DNA from: Mrakia gelida
Lineage: Eukaryota > Basidiomycota > Tremellomycetes > Cystofilobasidiales > Mrakiaceae
Assembly (NCBI GenBank): GCA_024345305.1
Contig: BRON01000016.1
Span: 682,001-746,000 of the forward strand
Length of the DNA: 64,000 bases
Reading direction: 5' to 3'
Both the position numbers and the translations under genes were made by a program. Each line of letters begins with the position of its first letter. Position 1 is the stretch's first letter. Under the pieces are notes generated by a model. The model had not been told where the DNA came from and did not search any database. It was given only the letters and a program-made list of their open reading frames with translations. Of this stretch, positions 23,276 to 34,549 are shown piece after piece.

Positions 23276-26200
23276 ATGAGTAAAGCCATTCGTATCCAAG
23301 CTCCACCTGCCTCTCCACCTCGCTCGCCATCTCTCTCTTCAGATCCCCTTCGTCCTTCCTCAACCAAAGGTGAGCCCTCGTTCTTCCCTCTCCTCCTCCT
23401 CCTTCTCTTCGACGCGATCTCATCTGACTCAACCTCCCTCTCGCTCACTTTTTACCAGGCTCCAAGCTATGCCGGAACATGGTCCTTGATGGAGTGTGTC
23501 GGAACGAGGACTGTGTCTTCCAACATCCTCCCAAGAGCGAGCTTCCTCCATCGGCGAGCTCACCTGTCGTCTCCCCCGTCGTCGCTCGAAGCACCCTCTC
23601 CGTTCAGCACGCGGCTGCTCCAGCTTTCGTGCCCAAGGGAGTCACCTTGGAGCTTCCAGGATCAGCGGCTGGTTCTCAGTTGTGAGTCAGCGTTTCACTT
23701 TGGTCTTCAAAGGAAGAAGGGAGGGCGAGGGAGGAGGGAGCGAAGAGACGACCTCGGGTTCGATGGTCGAGCTCGTGCTTGGAGGATCTATACCAGCTCG
23801 CGGGAGTCGCTCTTCCTTCGCAAAGAGCGAGGGTCCTATACAGCCGTCGTTATCACCCGCTCTTGTAGCTCCTCAGCTCGTTGGACCTCATCCGAATCAA
23901 GCTCATCGAAGCTGACCTTCGACTCCTTCCTTCCCTCTCCTCCCTCTCTCCAGGACCTCCCCGACGTTATCCGCTGCCACTCCCGCGTTCGTCATCGGAG
24001 CAGGTCGTTCGCCGACAGCAGATCACTCCGAGGTAGTTCAGGGAACTCTCAACGGAGCTTCAGAGGTCTTCACTCAACTCTCTCTCGTGAGTTTGAGTTT
24101 CAAGTCGAGCTCGCATCTCTCTCCCTCCCTTCTTTCGGACCCAAGCTGACCGGCGTCTCCTACTATCTCTTTCGTAGGGAGCTCAACCTTTCAACCCATC
24201 GACTTCGAGCTCGAGCCAACCGCTTCCTCCTCCTCCTCAAGATCTAGCGATGTACGGCGACCTTGAGCCCTACTACCCTCCTCCTCCGCTCGTTCGACAA
24301 CCTGTTCGTCCCATCGTCCCTCCCTCCTCCTTCCTCCCGCTCACCCTTGTCCTGACTCTCTTCCCACCCTTACACGCTCTCAGCTCGACTACCACCTCTA
24401 CACCACTCCTCTCCCTCACATTACCAACCTTCACCCGTCTCAAACCCCCATCCACACCTTCTTCCTCTCCCCAACCCTCCGCGAGGACTTGCAACGTCGC
24501 TCTGCAGCCCTCTCGGAAGTCTCGCCTGTCCCCGTCCCTGGACTCCCCGACGAGCTGCACGTCTATCACTCCCTCGCACCGCTGGAACCCGCTCAGAACG
24601 GTCCCGAGGGGAAGAACAAAAGGGTGTTTGGGCTGGGGACGGAGGTCTGGAAGGCGATTTGCGAGATGGATGGGAACGCGTATGTGCTGAGGAGGGTGGA
24701 AGGTACGTCTCGCGTCCACTGTCGAAATCAGCAAGATATGAATTATCAAGAACTGACTCTCTTCGCGCTTTGCATCGAATTCGGCAGGCTTCAAGATCCA
24801 ACACGACGGTGCTTTCGCTCCGATAGAAGCTTGGAGGCGGATACGACATCCCAACGTCGTTTCTGTGCGAGAGGCTTTCACTACCAGACTGTTTGGAGAT
24901 CACTGTACGTTCTTGCACTCTTCTCTTCCTTCTCCTACCGCTCCCACTACTCCTTCTTCCTCGCGAACCCAAACTCACCTCCCTCGTCGCGTCCTCTCCC
25001 CTCCTTTTCCTTCCTCAGCCGTCATCTTCGCATACGACTACCACCCCACCTCCCGAACGCTCTTCACCGAACACTTCACTCCCAAACCTCCCGCCATCGG
25101 AAAGAACGGTCGACTGCAACCTCAGGAGATGCACGTCCCCGAGAAGGTCATCTGGAGCTACGTGACGCAGTTGTGCAACGCGTTGAAGGCGATTCATTCG
25201 GAAGGGCTGGCGGCGAGGATGGTGGAGCCTAGTAAGATTTTGGTGACGGGGAGGAATAGGTGAGCTTTTGACGAAGGTCGGGAGATCAGGGAGGGAGGAG
25301 AAGAGGGAACGAGGCGAGGAGACGAGAGCTGATCGTTTCGTTCGGCTTGCTTTTCAGGATCCGAATTAACTGCTGTGGAATCCTCGACGTCGTAGCCTAC
25401 GATGGAGGTCAGAACCTCATCCACCACCAGGTTCGTCTCGTCTCTTCTCGTTTCCTTCTTTCCTCCTCCCTCATCCATCATCCCACCCAACTAACTCTCG
25501 CTCTTCTTCTTCCTCCTCGAACTCCACAGCAAGAAGACCTCCAATCCCTCGGTAAACTCATCCTCGCTCTCACCAACCTCTCCCTCTCCGCTATCCAAAA
25601 CCTCCCCAAAGCACTCGAGATCCTCTCCCGCTCTTACTCCCTCGAGATCAAGAACCTCGTGCTCTTCCTCCTCAGCAAACCTGGACCGAAGGGGATCGAC
25701 GAGGTGCTGAGCATGCTGGGTGCGAGGGTGCTGAACGAGTTGGATGCGAGTATGAAGTGAGTAGGCGCATGATTTGGACGGGATGGAGGAGGGTTAGGTG
25801 GGTGGCTGGGTGGGAGGGAGGGAGAGGGAAGGAGAGACGACGCGTCGACCGAAAACTGACTCTCGTTTCTCTTCCGCCTTTTGTTCCACCCTTGCAGCTA
25901 CGCCGACATCCTCGAAAGCGAAATGACTCGAGAACTCGAGAATGGTCGACTCGTTCGTCTGCTTTGCAAGTTCGGCTTCATCAACGAACGACCTGAGTGA
26001 ATCCTTTCCCTCTCGTTCGCGCGTCGTCTCGCTTCTTCCTCGCTGACCCCTCCTTCCTTCTTCTTGGTCTCGGCGGCATCAGGTTCGACCATGACCCCCG
26101 CTGGTCCGAATCAGGAGATCGTTACATCCTCAAGCTCTTCAGGGACATGGTCTTCCATCAGGTCGACGAGATGAACAAGCCCGTGTTGGACCTCAGTCAT

Positions 26201-26575
26201 GTTTTGACGTGTTTGAATAAGGTGCGTCCGAGCTCCTCATCGCTTCTCCTTCGTTTTTGTCTCCTCGTTTGCTCGTGTTGACTCTCGTCCTTTGGTTTGG
26301 GTTGTTGGGGCTTGGTTTCGCAGCTCGACGCAGGCTCAGACGAAAAAGTCATGCTCATGTCCCGAGACGAGCAGAGCTGTCTCGTCGTCAGCTATAGGGA
26401 GATCAAGTCCGCTGTGGAGGCTGCTTTCAAGTGAGTTTTGCCCCCCGCCGACTCATCCCTCCCTCCCCTCTCGAGCATCGACCTCGAAACGAACGAGACA
26501 AGACGAGACGCGTTTCGCTGACCTTTGTTTTTCGTTTTGCTTCGCAGCGATCTGGCACGAGGCTCTTCGGTGTAG
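23276..26575 (+). CDS. PAN3: PAN2-PAN3 deadenylase regulatory subunit PAN3
   Basis: It starts [20 protein letters not shown]. Exon 2 holds a CCCH zinc finger, [19 protein letters not shown] (C-x8-C-x4-C-x3-H). A low-complexity linker follows, containing [19 protein letters not shown], which could be a PAM2-type poly(A)-binding-protein motif (tentative). The pseudokinase domain includes [73 protein letters not shown] and [20 protein letters not shown]. The C-terminal coiled coil and knob read [40 protein letters not shown] and [20 protein letters not shown], ending LARGSSV. PAN3 recruits the PAN2 nuclease to poly(A) mRNA in the cytoplasm. It has about ten introns and roughly 670 residues, a normal size. 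Confidence 0.95.
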
Positions 26576-27456
26576 GACGTCGGGATGAGGAGGAGCAGAA
26601 GGGAGGAGACTGTTTGTTTACCTATCTAGCTTGATTGTTATCTTCAAAACCTTTGAAATCACAACGAGCGCTCGAAGGAGGGTGAGGTCGAGAGACGCGA
26701 CAGGGTCGCGTCGCTGTCGAGCTTGTCCCCCTTTCTCCCTTTTTGCAGCGAAGGCTTTTGTCCCTTGTGGCTGGTGTCTCAGAGTTTCCTCTTCACTGAT
26801 CTCGAGGCTCAGTTGATAGGTTTGCCCAGCAGCGAGCACCGGAACGAAAGCGATCGTGACTCGTCGAAGAGCGCTCGTCTCCAAGGAGCGAGAGATTTGT
26901 TTGCTGGGGTTGGATTTTGCGGAAAATCCGGAACAGTAATCAAAGACGAAGGGAATCTTCAGCGTATTAAAGCTATGACAAGCCACGAGTTCCGTATTGA
27001 GGCGGTCGTGAGGGGACGAGCCAGGTCGGCGAAATCGACTTGAGCTCGCTTCGAGCTCGAGTCCTTCCTTCCCTCTTAACAGCCAGCAGACCCTTCCCTT
27101 CTTCTTTCTAGAGAGCTTGATCAAGCTCACCGTCTTTTGTAGATGACTTTCCATCCGTCTGGATAACTTCCTCTACGCTCAAGCTCGTATGGGACAGGCA
27201 ATCCTCCTCTTCCTGTTCCTCCAGCCAGCGCTTTCCAACTCTGTCGATACTCGTTCTTCGCTTCTCTCCTTCCTCAAGCACAGCACCTTCTTCTTCTTCC
27301 CACTTTTCAGCAGACATCCCTTCCGAACAACATCGCTCTGCTTTTGAGCTGCTGCTGAGCCGAACAGCTTCCCTCGACTCTTCAACCAGCTTGCTCGCTC
27401 CCTCCTTCCCTCTGCCAACAACCATCACCTCCTCCCCAACCCTTCCTCCTCTCGAG
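26576..27456. other. Intergenic region with the family A copy 3 promoter
   Basis: No complete gene is supported. The right third contains the leader block conserved with copy 2 (27036-27170). The reading frames seen in the left part do not have the codon pattern of neighbouring genes. Confidence 0.55.
27143..27166 (+). promoter_or_regulatory. Short upstream ORF in the conserved leader of family A copy 3
   Basis: Seven codons, MTFHPSG then TAA, lie 314 bases before the main ATG. They sit inside a block (27036-27170) that matches the copy 2 leader in the same orientation and at a similar distance. Copy 2 reads MTLHLPG at the matching place. It is a possible translational control element or just a relic of duplication. 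Confidence 0.45.
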
Positions 27457-30246
27457 ATGTCGAGCCAGAAATATGAGCTAGTCGCTATTAGGTCTCCCTC
27501 TCCGGAGCTGACCACTCTCAAGAACGATTACGACGCTGAGAAGGGATCCGAGTCTGTGTGAGTTGTTGAGCTCGCTCGTTGCTCCCTCCCTCCCATCTCG
27601 CACGAGCTCGTCGAGCTGACCGCCACCCTCTTACACTCTTACTCTTCCTCTCATTTAGTCCTATGCTCGGTGAGGCCGGTTCTTAATCTCTCGTCCCCTC
27701 TCGAAGGAATCGAGGCGTGAAGCGAAGCTGGCGGGCTGAACAAGCCGAACTTTCGCTCGCGAACGATCTGACTCCTCTTGCCTCTCTTCGTGCTCTACCT
27801 TCCTCACCAGATCACTCTTCTTCTTCGATCAACGTCTCGGAAGCAGCCTCGAAGGACTGGGAAGGGCCTGCTCAGGCAAGTTTGAGCACGTCCGACGGTC
27901 TCGAGCGTCGCGAGCCGATGAGGGCTGATCGTTTGGTTTCGTTCCTGGTCTTCTGCCAATTCTCCCTTCGCTCTCCTCCACGCACTTTAGGATATCTGTG
28001 AGCTTGCTTACACTCAAGATACCTTGTCCTACGACGCCTTGGCCGACGCTGGAGATGTCGAGAGGGCTCCTTCTTCGAGGTGAGTTCGCGGCGTCGCCCT
28101 CTCCGCTCCCTTTCCCTTTCTTCGATCTCGGGACCTGATGGCTTGATCTTCTCTTGGATGTACAGCTCGATGGATAGTGAGTTCAGTCACCTGTCTTCAC
28201 TGGTCGTTTCCGCCCTCAATCTTGACCTGACCCTTCCTCGTCCAGGACCTGCTCTCGGAACGTTCGAAGGATCGGAGAGGACTTCCAGGGTCTGGACTAG
28301 ATCTGCACAGGTGAGTGAGAGATCAGTTTGATAGCCTGACCGTCTAGCAGGAGCTGATGAACTCGAATTATGCCTCAGGTCTTCATGCTCTCCATTTCGC
28401 TCTTCGTCGTCACAACGATCGCGCTCCTGATCCCTCTCGAGATCTATAACGCGAGAGAGTACGCTCCCTCCTTCAGCGACAGTCGGTCAGAAGGTGGGGC
28501 TCAGAGGGGATCTCCAACTGTTCTCCAACCTCAGGCAATCACTTCAGAGTGAGTCTTCGTTTGGCCCGCGTCCACGACGGTTTCGACCTTCTCTCGTTCT
28601 AACCTCGATTTTGCTTCCAGGTTCTTTCTCCTCGTCGTCGCCTACTTCGCCGTTCGATCGAGAAACATGATCCACATCATCGCGGTGCTCTGCTTCAACG
28701 TGTTTCTCGTGTTTTCTGGATGTGAGTTCTGCTCCTGCGAGACAAAGAACGAACAAGGACTGACGACCCCCTCTTTCCTTCGCTCTTCTTACAGTCCTCG
28801 AAGCTGGCCTTCGTACTGCTGCCCTATCGCAGCGTATCGGATATAGCTACTGGAACTCACCACTTTCCAAGATCTCCCTCCGTCTGGTCTGGGCCATCCC
28901 TGTCGTCGACCTCCTGTTCGTGTCTTCCCTTTTTTCGCACCGTCGACTTGGTTCCCACTTTCGTCCTCGCACTAACATCATCCAACATGCTCGAGTACAG
29001 CTTCCATCTCGGATGTGACTGGGCAGCTTGGAAACTCTATCGAGAGCTTGGCTGGTACGCGTACAAGAAGGTGAGTCCGAAACGAACGACGCGTCGTCCT
29101 GCTTTAAGAGAACTGACGGGACTTTCGCCGATTTCGCTCAGGTTTCAGGAGATCTCAGGCTTCGTGAGTCTGTGTGAGGTACCCTTTCTACTTCATGAGA
29201 AACCTCTGACTACCTCTTTGTCCCTCAGGTCAGCTCTACCAGCATTATCTCGTCCTCTCTTCCCTCCTCCTCGTGCGTTCGACGTCTCTCCTTCTGTGGG
29301 CTTCAACGCGACTGACGCCCTCTCGATCTTGCGACTAGTTCACCGGCTGGTTCTCAATCATGCAATCGTGGAGCGTCGGGTACCTCGTGATCTGGGACAG
29401 AAAGCAGCTGGACTCACTGGAATGGTTCTGGGCGTTCTGGGACTCTCGTGACATCGAGGACTGGGAGAACGTTGTCAGCGCTTACGGGGAGGATCGATAC
29501 GACAGGGAGCACCGGCAGCTCCGAACCAAGGCGCTTGCGCTCATCGTCGCCTTCGTCGCCACCTCGATACTCTATCTGGTCGGGCTCGTCGTCACTCTGC
29601 TCGCCGTCCGAAGGGAGCGGAGGGTGCTGCTGTTCGTTGGGGCTGGGCTTCAGGTGAGTGGTTCGCTCGGTGCTCATCTAGTACCTTCTCGGATCTATGA
29701 ACTGACCACTCTGTGTCTCGACCAGATCTGCTACCTCGCTTGGAACATCGGCGAAATCGTCCTGTTCGCTCGAGTCGTCAAATCGGACGTCAATTTGTAC
29801 CTGCATCACTCTGCCTTCCGTTCGTCCTCACATAGCATCCTCTCGGGATTTGCCTATGGCTATCAACTTTCGCTCAAGACTGTAGGACTCCGAGGAACCG
29901 ACAGAGCAGGCTGACAAGTCTCGTTCCTTTTCCTTCGCGTCGCTCCAGTGCCCATTCGAACGGTACGTCTCGTCTCCGTACCCTTCGAGTCGCCATTCCC
30001 AGCTGACGAATCTCTCTCTTTCAGATCTTCCAAATCATCGTCGGATTCACCATCGCCGTCGCAACGCTCGTCTACACCATGCTCGTCGGTCGAGGCTTCG
30101 GAAACGGGCTCAAGGAGATCTGTGGGTCCTCTTCTCCTCATTTCTGCTTTCGACTGACCACATCTGACGCTTTATATATTTACTCTCTTCCAGATCCCAC
30201 CGCCGCGATCCTTCGCTCGGAACAGATCGACCTCTCCATCGACTGA
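27457..30246 (+). CDS. Polytopic membrane protein, family A copy 3
   Basis: The complete gene starts MSSQKYELVAIRSPSPELTT at 27457. Small N-terminal exons encode a hydrophilic region (DHSSSSINVSEAASKDW, DICELAYTQDTLSYDALADA, GTFEGSERTSRVWTRSAQ). The core spans are VFMLSISLFVVTTIALLIPL, FFLLVVAYFAVRSRNMIHII, LRLVWAIPVVDLLFHLGCDW, LVLSSLLLFTGWFSIMQSW, LALIVAFVATSILYLVGLVV, LLFVGAGLQICYLAWNIGEI and IFQIIVGFTIAVATLVYTML. It ends PTAAILRSEQIDLSID. One intron (27877-27990) appears to use a GC donor (CAG then GCAAGT). About 430 residues and eight spans are predicted, with the N terminus probably cytosolic because it lacks a signal peptide. No family is recognised. GACGCGTC follows the stop by three bases. 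Confidence 0.83.
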
Positions 30247-30707
30247 GCCGACGCGTCGTCGTTTCGATCTCGCTTCTCTCCTTTCTTTCGTTATTGTTTT
30301 CGTCTTCCCCCTTCCCTTCTCGATAAAGCTCGTCAGCTCCGGTTCAACTATCTCCTCCTCGTCATCACGCCTACACAGAGCCTTCTCGTTGGCCGAGGCT
30401 CGATTCTCACCCCCCATCTTCATCGCCTTTACTCTTTCCTCTTTTCTGCTCGTAGTCGCACACTCTTTATCATCAAGGACCTTTGCTTCTCGCTCTGGCG
30501 CTTTCAGTCTTAGACGTTCGTCGTCTCTCTCCACTCTCGAGAAGCGAAAACCAGTCGAACACCACGCGTCCGTCCTCGACTTCCATCTTTCCCGCCCTCA
30601 CTCGCGCCAGATCCGCCGCAACGATGGATCGTTCCTTCTTCGGCTCAGTCTCGCGCTGTTCCAGGGCTTTCGAGTTGGCGTTTTCATTGAGATCTGTCGT
30701 AGCAAAA
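30247..30707. other. Convergent 3' intergenic region
   Basis: Untranslated DNA between family A copy 3 (plus) and prefoldin subunit 3 (minus). GACGCGTC occurs at 30250. No gene is seen. Confidence 0.6.
30250..30257. repeat. GACGCGTC palindrome 3 bases after family A copy 3 stop
   Basis: The stop TGA is followed by GCC and then GACGCGTC, the same placement as in the other family A genes. Confidence 0.6.
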
Positions 30708-31931
30708 TCAGTCCTTCTCCTCCTCGTCCTCCTCGTCCTCGTCCCTCTCGTTCCGCAGAAGTCCACCAGCCTCCTTCTCCTTGGCTTCGAGCTCTTTACG
30801 TTCGCGACGCCTAGAGATATCAAAGCAACGAGCGATCAAGCGAGAGAGAAGTCAGCTCTCTCATTCGAGCGGGCGGGCTCACGTCCCTTCTCCCCTTCCC
30901 TCCTCTTCCTCCTGCACCTCATTCCCACCCACGTCTCGAAATGAGAACAAGACAGGGCAAAGACTCACCTCTTAACATCGAAGTTGTAAACCCTAGCAGT
31001 GTTGACCTCCATGATGGTGATCTGCTCCTTGAGGAACTCGACGTCCTCAATCAAGTTCGCCAGAGCCACTTGAGCTGCCACGAGCTTGTCGGCGAGGAGA
31101 GCGGAGGCTTCAGCGAGAGGATAGGAGAGCATGACGTTGGCCTGTTGAACGAACAAATTACCGAAGGAAAATGGGAAGCGAGGAATGAGGAGGGAGGGTC
31201 AGTTCGAGAAGGAAGGGAAGGAGGAAATGTTGAGCTTAGCTCGAAGGGAAGGAAGAGATGGAAGGGGGAGAAGGGGCGACTCACACCAAGCCAGAGGTAG
31301 ACATCTCCAGTCTCCTGAATCTCAGCTTCGGCGTAGAGGGTATCGTTGAGTTCGAAGAGGGATTTGATGGGTTTGGAGGAGGGAGAGGACTCGTCGAGGT
31401 CGTCCTCGTCTTCGTCGTCCGAGGAGGGCTCGCCAGCAGCCTTCTTGTCGGCCTGTAGATGCCACACCAGCAGGAGGGAAAGAGGGGTCAGCGTCAAGCT
31501 CATGTTCCTAAAACCGATCCTGGGCTCGAGGTTGAGGAGTCGAAGCAGGGAGAAACGAGCTGAGCAGAAAGAAGGGAGAGCTCACCTTCGTCTTCCTCTC
31601 GAGCAAGAAATCGACGACCTTTAGCGTCTTCTCGATATCAGGGATCTTCTCCAGCAGACCCTTCTTCCGCTGGGTCTGGTTAAGCTCCATGTAACGGTAC
31701 TTCCTGAAGACGAGAACGTGCCAAAAAGGTCAGCGTTGACGTCGAGGAACGAGCTCGAGCAAGAGAAGGAAGGAGAACGAACGCGCTCATCTCCTGGAAC
31801 TTTCGCAGAGTGCTGTCGACATCTCCGTTGGGTCCTCCGATGTACTCTTCAACGACGGAGACGAAGGGGGCTGCAGGGATTCCTCGAGGATTATCGGGTG
31901 TTCGCTGAACGACGGTGCTAGAGGCGGACAT
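30708..31931 (-). CDS. PAC10: Prefoldin subunit 3 (VBP1/Pac10 type)
   Basis: It starts MSASSTVVQRTPDNPRGIPA at 31931. The order is PAAPFVSVVEEYIGGPNGDV, then STLRKFQEMSAKYRYMELNQ, and TQRKKGLLEKIPDIEKTLKV with FLLERK. A linker (ADKKAAGEPSSDDEDEDDL) follows, then SLFELNDTLYAEAEIQETGD with VYLWLGANVMLSYPLAEAS, LLADKLVAAQVALANLIEDV and EFLKEQITIMEVNTARVYNF. The C-terminal exon is acidic/basic (RRERKELEAKEKEAGG to EEEKD). This is the alpha-class prefoldin layout: two coiled-coil helices around a beta hairpin. Prefoldin passes nascent actin and tubulin to the CCT chaperonin. The acidic linker and the charged tail lengthen the protein compared with yeast. A 17-base G tract (C on the coding strand) lies 11 bases before the ATG. 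Confidence 0.92.
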
Positions 31932-32685
31932 GGTTGGAAGAGGGGGGGGGGGGGGGGGAGGGAAGGAGGTGCTGGCGTGAGCTTGAAGCGGAGAGGGAGG
32001 GAGGCCTCTCTTGTTGGTGGGAGAAGGGAAGGAGTTGAGGGTTGGGTGGGGAGCTGAGAGTCCGAGCTGAGGGTGAGAGAGAGTGCGAACCGAGGAAGGT
32101 GGGTTGCTGAGGGCGAGAGCGTTGGGAGGGGAGGATGCTCGAGCCAAGCTCGAGCTCAAACGAAACTCCAAATCCTCCGTTCCCTTGCGTCGACGGCCAT
32201 CATGACTGCCGTGTTATCGTACTAGGAAGACTGTCAGCTCAAAAGGAGAAACATGACCAGCTTGGATTCCTTCGATCTCGTCTTCCTTTTTTTTTCGTCA
32301 CCTCATTGAGCGCCAGCGTCGCCTCCGGTCCTGTCTCTTCGCTTGCAGGGCAAGATCTCCCTCCTCCTCCTCCTTCCCCCTCACGCTGAAGATCTGACGG
32401 CTTCGCAAACAGAGGAAAACATATTTATATCCAATATTTCGAGGTATCGAGGTGAACTTGCCAAGAAAGTGGGAGGAGAAGGCTGCAAAGCTGGACGCGA
32501 CATCGATCTCGCCGTCGCCTCGCCCACGTCGTCCCTTCTCCAGCGCATCTTCGAGTTGAAGCTTCTCGCGGGGAAGAAAAATAGATACTGGGCATGACTA
32601 AGAATGAACCTGGTATGTAAGCGACGAACAGCTCCTCTCGGGACGCGTCGAACAGAATCGAAGCCGTCCTCGCTTCTCCCCTCTC
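31932..32685. other. Intergenic region, promoter of prefoldin subunit 3
   Basis: About 750 bases between two minus-strand genes. Besides the G17 tract it has a GACGCGTC site at 32642, 37 bases past the MYND gene stop. No reading frame stands out. Confidence 0.55.
31942..31958. repeat. Homopolymer tract G17
   Basis: Seventeen consecutive G on the plus strand, located 11-27 bases upstream of the prefoldin subunit 3 ATG. On the coding strand this is a C17 run in the 5' leader. It is likely variable in length and prone to sequencing error. Confidence 0.9.
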
Positions 32686-33947
32686 TCACCACTTATGCTT
32701 GATGCAGCCGACTTTGTGAGCCTTCCAATGCGAGACTTGATGTTCTGCGGAGCAAGGGTTTGATCGACTCAGCAGAGCGAGCGAACGAGTGGGAGACGAG
32801 GGAAAGAGAGCGAAGGCGAGGAAGATGAAGACGGAGACGAACCTTTCGAGCAGTATCGAACCATCAGGCACTGAGACGATGAAAAAAAGGCGAGATCAGC
32901 AGTCGCATTCGACGAAAAGGGATGTTCGAAAGCACTCACTCGACTACAAGCCTGCATCTGCTCTCCAGGAGGAAGCTTCGCGCAATCTCTGAACCCTCCA
33001 ACTCGACCTGTCCCTGCCTCGCAGCACCACCAGATCGTCCCAATCGGGCTGCTAATCACGAGGGCCCTGTATCCGTTCAGCCCCCTGTTTCCGTCCGCGT
33101 AGGCTCGGAGTCCATCCATGTGCCTCTTGAGCTCGTCCATGGGTCTCTTCGCTAGGACGCGTTCGGTTCGACTCGCTGCTCGACGAAGACCTGTTCGGGT
33201 TGATGGGGTGAGGACGGGAAGTCCAGCGTCGGGAGGGAGGTGCATGATGAGGATTTGGGAGATGAGTTGGAAGAAGGGGATGATCCGGTCGAGGAGGAGT
33301 AGAGCGACGAGCGAAGGACAAGGGTCAGGTCAGCATCGAGTGCTTCTTTTCAAGTCTAGGCTGGGGTCGAAAGAGGACGCATGCCAAACACCTCGTAGAT
33401 CCATTCAGGAAGAGTAGCGATCCTCTCAGCGAGTCGGGTGTGGAAGATTCGCGCTTCGTCGTTGTGAGCTCGAACGAATCTAGGGAACGAAGGGTAGACA
33501 ATCAAAGCCTTGACGATCGCGGGGTAGACGATCCAAGCGCCTGTGATTGGAGGGCCAGATTCAGGGAGGTCGAAGGGGTCGGCGAAGAAGGATCGGAGGA
33601 GGGAGGGGAGGTAAGAGATCAAGAGAGTGTTCTGGAGGGCAAAGACCAGGACGAGATGGTGAGCTTTCCAGCTTTGATAGACAGGAAACGGAAAAGTTGA
33701 CGTACCATGAAGTCGTCTCGGGCTAGACTGGCAGAGGTGAAAGATCCCTGAGAAGCATGGAAGAGGGACAGCGTGAGTCGAAAGTCGAGGAGGAGGGAAG
33801 AAGGAGAAGGGGGAGGAAGAACGAGCTCACCATCAGCTTCAGCGCTTCATCGAGGTTGCTGTCCTCGACGAGTTTCTTAGGGCCAACCTCGCCTCCCTCC
33901 TGTAGGCCCAAGAGACTTGCAAACTTGAGAGCTTTAGGGTTAGACAT
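32686..33947 (-). CDS. MYND zinc-finger protein
   Basis: The start is MSNPKALKFASLLGLQEGGE at 33947. Exons encode FTSASLARDDFMNTLLISYL, RSFFADPFDLPESGPPITGA, IVKALIVYPSFPRFVRAHND and RTERVLAKRPMDELKRHMDG. The end is a MYND finger: DCAKLPPGEQMQACSRCLMV, then RYCSKEHQVSHWKAHKVGC, and stop after IKHKW. MYND fingers bind two zinc ions and usually mediate protein contact. The position normally held by the sixth Cys reads His (SKEHQ instead of SKECQ), a known variation. No SET domain is evident, so it is not an obvious SMYD methyltransferase. It has roughly 300 residues; the partner is unknown. Confidence 0.82.
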
Positions 33948-34102
33948 GGAAACGGAGAGATGGTGTTGGCGGCGACGACGAACGAAGCAGCTCGACCTCT
34001 GAAAAGCTCGAGCTCAACTTCCCTTTCCTAGCCTTTCCTTCCTTCCCAACCGTCAGCGTCTTTATCTTCAACTTCTCAGACTCCTCCCTTTCGACGCTCA
34101 GG

Positions 34103-34474
34103 ATGCCCCCTTCGGTTCTCAAGACAACCTACTCCTTCACAACCCCTTCCAACCCCGTCAACGCTTCTCCTCCTCATCCTTCACCTCTCCTCGCCGAGCT
34201 TCCTCCTCCCCTCCCAACCCTCCCAACTCCCATCCCTTCCGACCATCTCTCGGACAAAGCAGAAGTCAAGAGCATAGCAGAACCCACGGGACTCTACGGG
34301 CCTCTTCTCTCAGCCATGGCGGACGTCAGAGCGAAGGTGAACGACGAGTTGACGAGCTGGAAGGAGTGGGAGGACAAGGAGTTTGGAGGAGTTGGCTTGG
34401 GAGGCTCGAAGAAGAAGGAGGCAGCAGGGAGGAAGGTCGAGAGTGAAGGAGAGGATGAGGAAGAGGAGGATTGA
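34103..34474 (+). CDS. Small acidic-tailed protein, possibly GON7-like KEOPS subunit
   Basis: A single exon of 123 codons starts MPPSVLKTTYSFTTPSNPVN. A Pro-rich segment follows, then TGLYGPLLSAMADVRAKVND, then ELTSWKEWEDKEF, and an acidic tail ending EDEEEED. Fungal GON7 proteins are about this long, with an N-terminal strand-like region, a helix with a pattern like LxxLRxxLxxLQxxINxxLT and an acidic end. The match to that helix (ADVRAKVNDELTSWKEW) is suggestive only. If correct, it would act in t6A tRNA modification. The alternative is an unrelated disordered protein. Confidence 0.5.
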   Translation: MPPSVLKTTYSFTTPSNPVNASPPHPSPLLAELPPPLPTLPTPIPSDHLSDKAEVKSIAEPTGLYGPLLSAMADVRAKVNDELTSWKEWEDKEFGGVGLGGSKKKEAAGRKVESEGEDEEEED

Positions 34475-34549
34475 GCGACGTTTGGCTTGATTGGGATCGA
34501 TAGACGGGGGAGGGAGGGACTCGAGGAGGAAGAAGGGGAGGAGGTGGAC

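Noticed and set aside
27457..30246. Idea that family A are STE3-type pheromone receptors
   Set aside because: The number of spans and the signature residues do not fit; I see no STE3 motifs, and the conserved C-terminal PTAA-LRSE end is foreign to that family.
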